This document shows positions 5,680 through 9,477 of a stretch of DNA of 9,477 bases, piece after piece. The stretch is from Lachnospiraceae bacterium (GTDB lineage: Bacteria > Bacillota > Clostridia > Lachnospirales > Lachnospiraceae). The notes under the pieces were generated by a model that was not told the DNA's origin, ran no database searches, and saw only the letters and a program-made list of their open reading frames with translations. Numbering within the stretch: position 1 is the stretch's first letter; each line of letters starts with the position of its first letter. Where the stretch lies: assembly GCA_017964055.1 (NCBI GenBank), contig JAGCSS010000156.1, positions 1-9,477 on the forward strand, in the 5' to 3' direction. Made by a program: the position numbers and the translations under genes.

Positions 5680-5708
5680 ATTGTACAACGTCTGCGTTTT
5701 TTTTGCAA
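5680..5708 (-). promoter_or_regulatory. Sigma-A type promoter for the DUF1295-remnant/larC/trmB unit
   Basis: Minus-strand -35 TTGCAA (5703-5708) and -10 TACAAT (5680-5685), spaced by 17 bases. The predicted start is near 5673, with a leader of about 45 bases. It is divergent from the kinase-operon promoter; only six bases separate the two -35 boxes. Confidence 0.6.
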
Positions 5709-5714
5709 TTCAAT

Positions 5715-5743
5715 GTGACAACCCCTGTTGTTTGTGATATAAT
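5715..5743 (+). promoter_or_regulatory. Sigma-A type promoter for the kinase-yaaR-holB-ricT-yabB operon
   Basis: A -35 GTGACA (5715-5720) and a perfect -10 TATAAT (5738-5743) with a 17-base spacer. The predicted start near 5750 leaves a leader of about 78 bases, which contains a small 5-bp stem (CGCAG 5780-5784 with CTGCG 5794-5798). No riboswitch pattern is recognised in this leader. Confidence 0.7.
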
Positions 5744-5827
5744 CATATCTTGTAGATTTATGGGCTGCACCCGCATTGTCGCAGGTCAGAAATCTGCGTC
5801 AGTATCTAGGAAAGGAAGGGTGTTCAT

Positions 5828-6421
5828 ATGGGCAAGGGCCGTATCTTCTGTCTTCTCGGACCGTCCGCGTCCGGCAAGGACAGCCTTTTCCAGGCAATCC
5901 TGAAACGCCAGCCTATCCCGCTGTCAACCGTTGTCTCATATACCACGCGTCCGAAGAGAGGAAATGAGACCGAGGGCGTTGAATACTATTTTACCGATAT
6001 ACCGAGCTTCAGACAGATGCGCGACGAAGGGCGCATCATCGAATATCGCTGCTACCATACGGTCATGGGCGACTGGTATTATTTCACCGCCGATGACGGA
6101 CAGATCGACGACGATCACGATTATGTCATCACCATGGTGCTTGAGGGCTACGAGTCGCTCCGCGATTACTTCGGAAGCGACCGCGTTATTCCGATATATA
6201 TAGAGGTGGAGGACGGCATCAGGCTCAGCCGCGCACTTGAGCGCGAGCGCAGGCAGCCCGAGCCGAAATATACCGAGATGTGCCGCCGTTTCATTGCGGA
6301 CAGCGAGGATTTTTCGGAGGACAAGATCACCCGTCTCGGCATCACCAAACGCTACGAAAACAATGATTTTGACACCTGTCTGGCCGAGATCTGCGCACTG
6401 ATAGAGAGCTACGCGGACTGA
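5828..6421 (+). CDS. Divergent guanylate-kinase-like P-loop nucleotide kinase
   Basis: The 197-residue cytosolic protein has the guanylate kinase (Gmk) fold signature. The ATP-binding P-loop GPSASGKD is at 11-18 and the GMP-site-like block SYTTRPKRG at 37-45 is followed by GVEYYF (50-55) and IIEY (70-73). These match the Ser, two Arg, Tyr and Glu of the Gmk substrate site. It departs from Gmk elsewhere: the usual HGNYYGT is replaced by YHTVMGDWYYF, the DVQG-type block reads ITMVLEGY (101-108), and GKD resembles the PhnN ribose-1,5-bisphosphate kinase P-loop more than GKGT. The phosphate acceptor is therefore uncertain; GMP is most likely. The ATG at 5828 has AAAGGAAGG upstream. It opens the operon in the place of thymidylate kinase (tmk) in Bacillus. 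The kinase fold is secure, the substrate is not. Confidence 0.8.
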   Translation: MGKGRIFCLLGPSASGKDSLFQAILKRQPIPLSTVVSYTTRPKRGNETEGVEYYFTDIPSFRQMRDEGRIIEYRCYHTVMGDWYYFTADDGQIDDDHDYVITMVLEGYESLRDYFGSDRVIPIYIEVEDGIRLSRALERERRQPEPKYTEMCRRFIADSEDFSEDKITRLGITKRYENNDFDTCLAEICALIESYAD

Positions 6422-6442
6422 CCGGATCTACGGAGGCGCCTT

Positions 6443-6883
6443 ATGGACATCAAGGTTAATCAGACCACTCCCATAAACCAGGTCGAGCAGACCCAGGCAG
6501 CGAAGCCTGCGGACGGCACGTTTAAGTTCACTCTCGCCAGCGCGATAGAGGAGTCCGAGCTTGCCGAGCGCCTGAGCAATCTGATGGGAGAGATCACGGA
6601 GCAGGGCGAAAAGATAAAAAAGCGCCGTGACATTCAGGACATGCGCCGCTATCGTTCACTGATCAAGGACTTCATGAACGAGGTCGTTAACCGCTCTCAC
6701 AAGTTTTCCCGAGAAAACTTTCTCGACAGACGCGGACGCCACCGCGTATACGGAATGGTCCGCCTGGTCGACGAAAAACTCGATCAGATCGCTTCGGAGC
6801 TTATAAAGGACGAGCAGGATCTGCTGCTCATCATGAACAATATCGACGAGATCAGAGGTCTGCTCCTGGATATTTTTACCTGA
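6443..6883 (+). CDS. yaaR: YaaR family protein (DUF327)
   Basis: A 146-residue, soluble, mostly helical and highly charged protein of the DUF327/YaaR family, whose molecular role is not established. Family signs are the variable N-terminal tail (residues 1-35), a helical core with [17 protein letters not shown] and [12 protein letters not shown], and the closing segment [14 protein letters not shown]. Length and sequence end match the family. GGAGG lies six bases before the ATG, 21 bases after the kinase gene. Its position directly before holB is the same as in Bacillus subtilis, which strengthens the call and suggests co-expression with the clamp loader. No transmembrane segment, signal peptide or catalytic motif is seen. 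Confidence 0.88.
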   Translation: MDIKVNQTTPINQVEQTQAAKPADGTFKFTLASAIEESELAERLSNLMGEITEQGEKIKKRRDIQDMRRYRSLIKDFMNEVVNRSHKFSRENFLDRRGRHRVYGMVRLVDEKLDQIASELIKDEQDLLLIMNNIDEIRGLLLDIFT

Positions 6884-6901
6884 TATGAAAGGCATGACAG
6901 A

Positions 6902-7894
6902 ATGCTCAGCTTTAACGACATAATCGGTCAGGACGGCGTAAAGGCCCATCTGACATCGGCCCTGGCCGAGAAAAAGATCTCGCATGCCTATATTTTCGCG
7001 GGCGAGGACGGCTCCGGCAAGATGATGCTTGCCGAGAGATTTGCCGCGGCGCTGCAGTGCGACAGCGAAGGCACGGACCCGTGCGGAGCCTGCCTTAACT
7101 GCATGCAGTCCGAGGCTCACAGCCATCCCGACATTATATATGTCACTCACGAGAAAAAGGACATCACGGTTGACGACATCCGGCTGCAGCTGGTCAACGA
7201 TATCAGGGTCCTGCCCTATTCCGGCCGCTATAAGATCTACATAGTGGACGAGGCCGAGAAAATGAACGAGCCCGCGCAGAACGCTCTGCTCAAAACGCTC
7301 GAGGAACCGCCCGAATACGCAGTCATCCTGCTGCTCGCCGAGAATACCGGCAAATTCCTGCAGACCATACTCTCCCGCTGCGTGATCCTGGACATGCGCC
7401 CCGTTGAGAGGACTCTTATCCGCGATTACCTGATGGCAGAGAAGCAGCTTCCCGATTATGTCGCCAATCTCTGCGCTTCGTTTTCCTGCGGCTGCATCGG
7501 AAAGGCCCGCCGCATAGCGGAGGACGAAGGTTTCATAGAGGCAAAGGACCGCGTTCTGCGTCTCGTGTGCGACCTGGACCGTATGTCCCAGTCGGAGATC
7601 TCCGCCGCCATCGCCGCGATCGGAGATAAGAATTCGGCAGCGGACTTAAGCGACTATTTCGATCTGCTCTCCATGTGGTACCGCGACGTTCTCGTATATA
7701 AGTCGACACACAATGCAGAGAGGGTGCTCTTTTCGGAAAACCTGCATTCCGTAGCGGAACAGGCCGAGGCCAAGAGTTTCCCGACCCTCAACAATATATT
7801 CATCGAGCTGGACCTCACAAAGGAGCGGCTCAAAAACAACGTCAGCTTCCCCGCCGCCATGCAGCTGCTGGTCGAAGCCATGAAAGCAAAATAA
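6902..7894 (+). CDS. holB: DNA polymerase III, delta' subunit
   Basis: HolB is the delta' subunit of the clamp loader that opens the sliding clamp and places it on primed DNA. The 330 residues match the family. The AAA+ N-terminal domain shows IIGQDGVKAHL (7-17), a Walker A-like GEDGSGKM (34-41), a zinc module with Cys53, Cys61, Cys64 and Cys67, Walker B-like VDEAEKM (115-121), LLKTLEEPP (129-137) and the SRC motif (158-160), which contributes to ATP hydrolysis in a neighbouring subunit. The C-terminal third is the helical collar domain. GAAAGG lies nine bases before the ATG, 18 bases after yaaR. Distinction from the related gamma/tau subunit (DnaX) rests on the short length, lack of a tau extension, and the yaaR-holB-ricT context. 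Confidence 0.94.
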   Translation: MLSFNDIIGQDGVKAHLTSALAEKKISHAYIFAGEDGSGKMMLAERFAAALQCDSEGTDPCGACLNCMQSEAHSHPDIIYVTHEKKDITVDDIRLQLVNDIRVLPYSGRYKIYIVDEAEKMNEPAQNALLKTLEEPPEYAVILLLAENTGKFLQTILSRCVILDMRPVERTLIRDYLMAEKQLPDYVANLCASFSCGCIGKARRIAEDEGFIEAKDRVLRLVCDLDRMSQSEISAAIAAIGDKNSAADLSDYFDLLSMWYRDVLVYKSTHNAERVLFSENLHSVAEQAEAKSFPTLNNIFIELDLTKERLKNNVSFPAAMQLLVEAMKAK

Positions 7895-7916
7895 TCCGTT
7901 AAGGAAGGTTAATAAA

Positions 7917-8840
7917 ATGATTAAAGTAATAGGAGTCAGATTCAGACATGCCGGCAAGGTATATTATTTTGACCCGCTGGATCTTGAGATAAGCAAGGGC
8001 GAGTCCGTTATCGTCGAGACCGCGCGCGGAGTGGAGTTCGGTACGGTAGTGCTCGGTCCCGCCGAGGTTGAGGACAGCAAGGTCGTACAGCCCTTAAAGC
8101 CTGTTATCCGCAAGGCCGACGAGAACGACTTCGCAACAGAGGCACGCAACCGCGAAAAGGAAAAGAGCGCTTTTGACATCTGTCTCGAAAAGATCCGCAA
8201 GCACGGCCTCGAGATGAAGCTTATCGAGTGCGAATACACCTTTGACAACAATAAGGTCCTGTTCTATTTTACCGCCGACGGACGCATCGATTTCCGCGAG
8301 CTCGTCAAGGATCTGGCCGCCGTTTTCAAGACCAGGATCGAGCTTCGCCAGATAGGCGTACGCGATGAAGCAAAGGCTCTCGGCGGCATCGGAATATGCG
8401 GCAGACCGCTGTGCTGCAATACCTATCTACCCGATTTTGCGCCCGTTTCGATCAAGATGGCCAAGGAACAGAATATTTCCCTGAACCCTTCGAAGATATC
8501 CGGCAACTGCGGCAGACTCATGTGCTGCCTCAACAACGAGGAGCTCGCTTATGAGGAGCTGAACGCAAAGCTTCCCGGAGTCGGCGACCATGTCGTTACC
8601 TCCGACGGACAGCACGGCGACGTTGCTTCCGTCAATGTCCTCAAGCAGCTCGTGCGCGTTATCATCACGCTCGAGAACGGCGATAAGGAAGCTCGCGAAT
8701 ACACTCCCGACCAGCTCACCTTCAAGCCCCGCAAACGTAAGGACCGCGGCGGCTCCGGCTCTTCCGACGCCGAGATGAAGGAGCTTAAGGAGCTCGAGTT
8801 CCTTGAACAAAAAGAAAGCAAGAGTAAGCTCGAAGACTGA
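7917..8840 (+). CDS. ricT: PSP1-domain protein RicT (YaaT)
   Basis: A 307-residue PSP1 C-terminal domain protein, orthologous by sequence and position to Bacillus YaaT/RicT. There it forms the RicA-RicF-RicT complex that binds 4Fe-4S clusters and directs RNase Y-dependent mRNA processing, with effects on sporulation and biofilm control. The N-terminal part starts with IGVRFRHAGKVYYFDP and includes VETARGVEFGTVV (33-45). The cysteine-rich core has ICGRPLCCNTY (160-170) and NCGRLMCCLN (197-206): six cysteines at 161, 166, 167, 198, 203 and 204, all suitable cluster ligands. The tail after about 270 is charged and low in complexity. AAGGAAGG precedes the ATG, 22 bases after holB. RicA and RicF are not in this window, which is normal because they are encoded elsewhere in Bacillus. 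Confidence 0.93.
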   Translation: MIKVIGVRFRHAGKVYYFDPLDLEISKGESVIVETARGVEFGTVVLGPAEVEDSKVVQPLKPVIRKADENDFATEARNREKEKSAFDICLEKIRKHGLEMKLIECEYTFDNNKVLFYFTADGRIDFRELVKDLAAVFKTRIELRQIGVRDEAKALGGIGICGRPLCCNTYLPDFAPVSIKMAKEQNISLNPSKISGNCGRLMCCLNNEELAYEELNAKLPGVGDHVVTSDGQHGDVASVNVLKQLVRVIITLENGDKEAREYTPDQLTFKPRKRKDRGGSGSSDAEMKELKELEFLEQKESKSKLED

Positions 8841-8841
8841 T

Positions 8842-9477
8842 ATGGATGAGATTCTTCTTCCGGGCGAACGCATTGACGACCTGGAGCGCAACAACTTTAA
8901 GATAATCCAAAATCCCGCCCGGTTCTGCTTCGGCATGGATGCCGTGCTGCTGAGCGGGTTTGCTTTTGTGCGCGAAGGCGAGACCGCGATAGACCTCGGC
9001 ACGGGCAACGGGATCATCCCGATACTGCTCGCGGCAAAGACTCCCGGAAAGCATTTTACCGGACTGGAGATACAGCACGAGAATGTCGACATGGCGCAAA
9101 GGAGCGTAAGACTGAACGGGATCGAAGACCGGGTAACGATCATCGAAGGCGATATAAAGACAGCCTCCGCCGATCTCGGAAAGGCAGCATTCGACGTGGT
9201 CACCTCTAATCCGCCCTATATGCTGGGACAGCACGGACTCGTCAATCCCGACTCCGCAAAGGCCATTGCCCGGCATGAGATACTGTGCACGCTGGAAGAC
9301 GTGGTCCGTGAGGCCGCATTTCTGCTAAAGCCGCAGGGCAGGTTTTATTTGGTACACCGCCCGTTCAGGCTGGCAGAGATCATCACCTGTCTTAAGGAAC
9401 ACCGTCTCGAGCCGAAACGCATGAAGATGGTCCATCCGTTTATCGACAAGGAACCGAATATGGTCCTGATAGAAGCG
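8842..9477 (+). CDS. yabB: tRNA1(Val) adenine-37 N6-methyltransferase-like protein (YabB/TrmN6 family; partial, C-terminus off the right edge)
   Basis: A class I SAM-dependent methyltransferase of the COG4123 family. In E. coli TrmN6 makes m6A37 in tRNA1(Val). 212 codons are visible, against about 240-250 for the family. Family signs: the entry block NFKIIQNPARFCFGMDAVLLSGF (in part, 18-40); SAM motif DLGTGNG (51-57); acidic Glu in TGLEIQ (73-78); the adenine-methylase motif NPPY at 123-126; and HPFIDKEPNMVLIEA near the right edge. The ATG at 8842 comes one base after the ricT stop. No good ribosome site is seen close by, so translation probably relies on coupling to ricT. The same gene follows this locus in Bacillus. 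The methylase family is secure; the exact RNA target in this organism is assumed. Confidence 0.9.
   Translation, partial: MDEILLPGERIDDLERNNFKIIQNPARFCFGMDAVLLSGFAFVREGETAIDLGTGNGIIPILLAAKTPGKHFTGLEIQHENVDMAQRSVRLNGIEDRVTIIEGDIKTASADLGKAAFDVVTSNPPYMLGQHGLVNPDSAKAIARHEILCTLEDVVREAAFLLKPQGRFYLVHRPFRLAEIITCLKEHRLEPKRMKMVHPFIDKEPNMVLIEA

Noticed and set aside
5750..5827. Riboswitch or small RNA (SRP-like) in the kinase leader
   Set aside because: Only one 5-bp stem is found; no conserved riboswitch core or SRP RNA motif could be identified.
8427..9203. Minus-strand frame of 258 aa across ricT and yabB
   Set aside because: It is antisense to two well-supported genes with conserved cysteine and NPPY motifs; its Ser/Leu-rich content is typical of a shadow frame.

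Overview
The window looks like chromosomal core sequence from an anaerobic Gram-positive of the Bacillota, most likely class Clostridia (a Lachnospiraceae-like genome of medium GC content). The evidence is the gene set: ferredoxin-linked IorA, and a holB locus containing yaaR, ricT/yaaT and yabB in the Bacillus order. Strong AGGAGG-type ribosome sites, sigma-A type promoters and a tRNA without an encoded CCA end agree with this. I see no phage, insertion sequence, CRISPR array or rRNA.

Left part (1-5708), all on the minus strand. Reading in the direction of transcription, from high to low coordinates, a promoter at 5680-5708 drives a short DUF1295-like remnant, larC and trmB. Next comes tRNA-Lys(CUU) with a strong promoter of its own, followed by a promoter and a three-gene membrane cassette: an MFS transporter, a 74-residue single-span protein and a 118-residue protein of about four spans. 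Last is iorA, which has a promoter at 1271-1299 and runs off the left edge.

Right part (5715-9477), all on the plus strand. A promoter back to back with the leftward one drives a tight five-gene operon: a divergent guanylate-kinase-like P-loop kinase, yaaR (DUF327), holB (clamp-loader delta'), ricT (PSP1 domain) and yabB/trmN6-type methyltransferase, which runs off the right edge. In Bacillus subtilis the corresponding locus is tmk-yaaQ-yaaR-holB-yaaT-yabA-yabB. Here the kinase sits in the tmk position, and yaaQ and yabA are absent from their usual places.

Shared themes are tRNA maturation (trmB, yabB and a tRNA-Lys whose variable loop carries G46, the TrmB target), replication and RNA processing (holB, ricT), nickel-pincer cofactor synthesis (larC, here without other lar genes) and anaerobic 2-oxoacid metabolism (iorA). 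The least explained parts are the MFS-plus-two-small-membrane-proteins cassette, the atypical kinase, the internally deleted DUF1295 gene, and the tRNA-Lys control region, which holds a partial copy of the tRNA 5' half and a UP-element-like A-tract array. I see no clear evidence of an entirely new multi-gene system.
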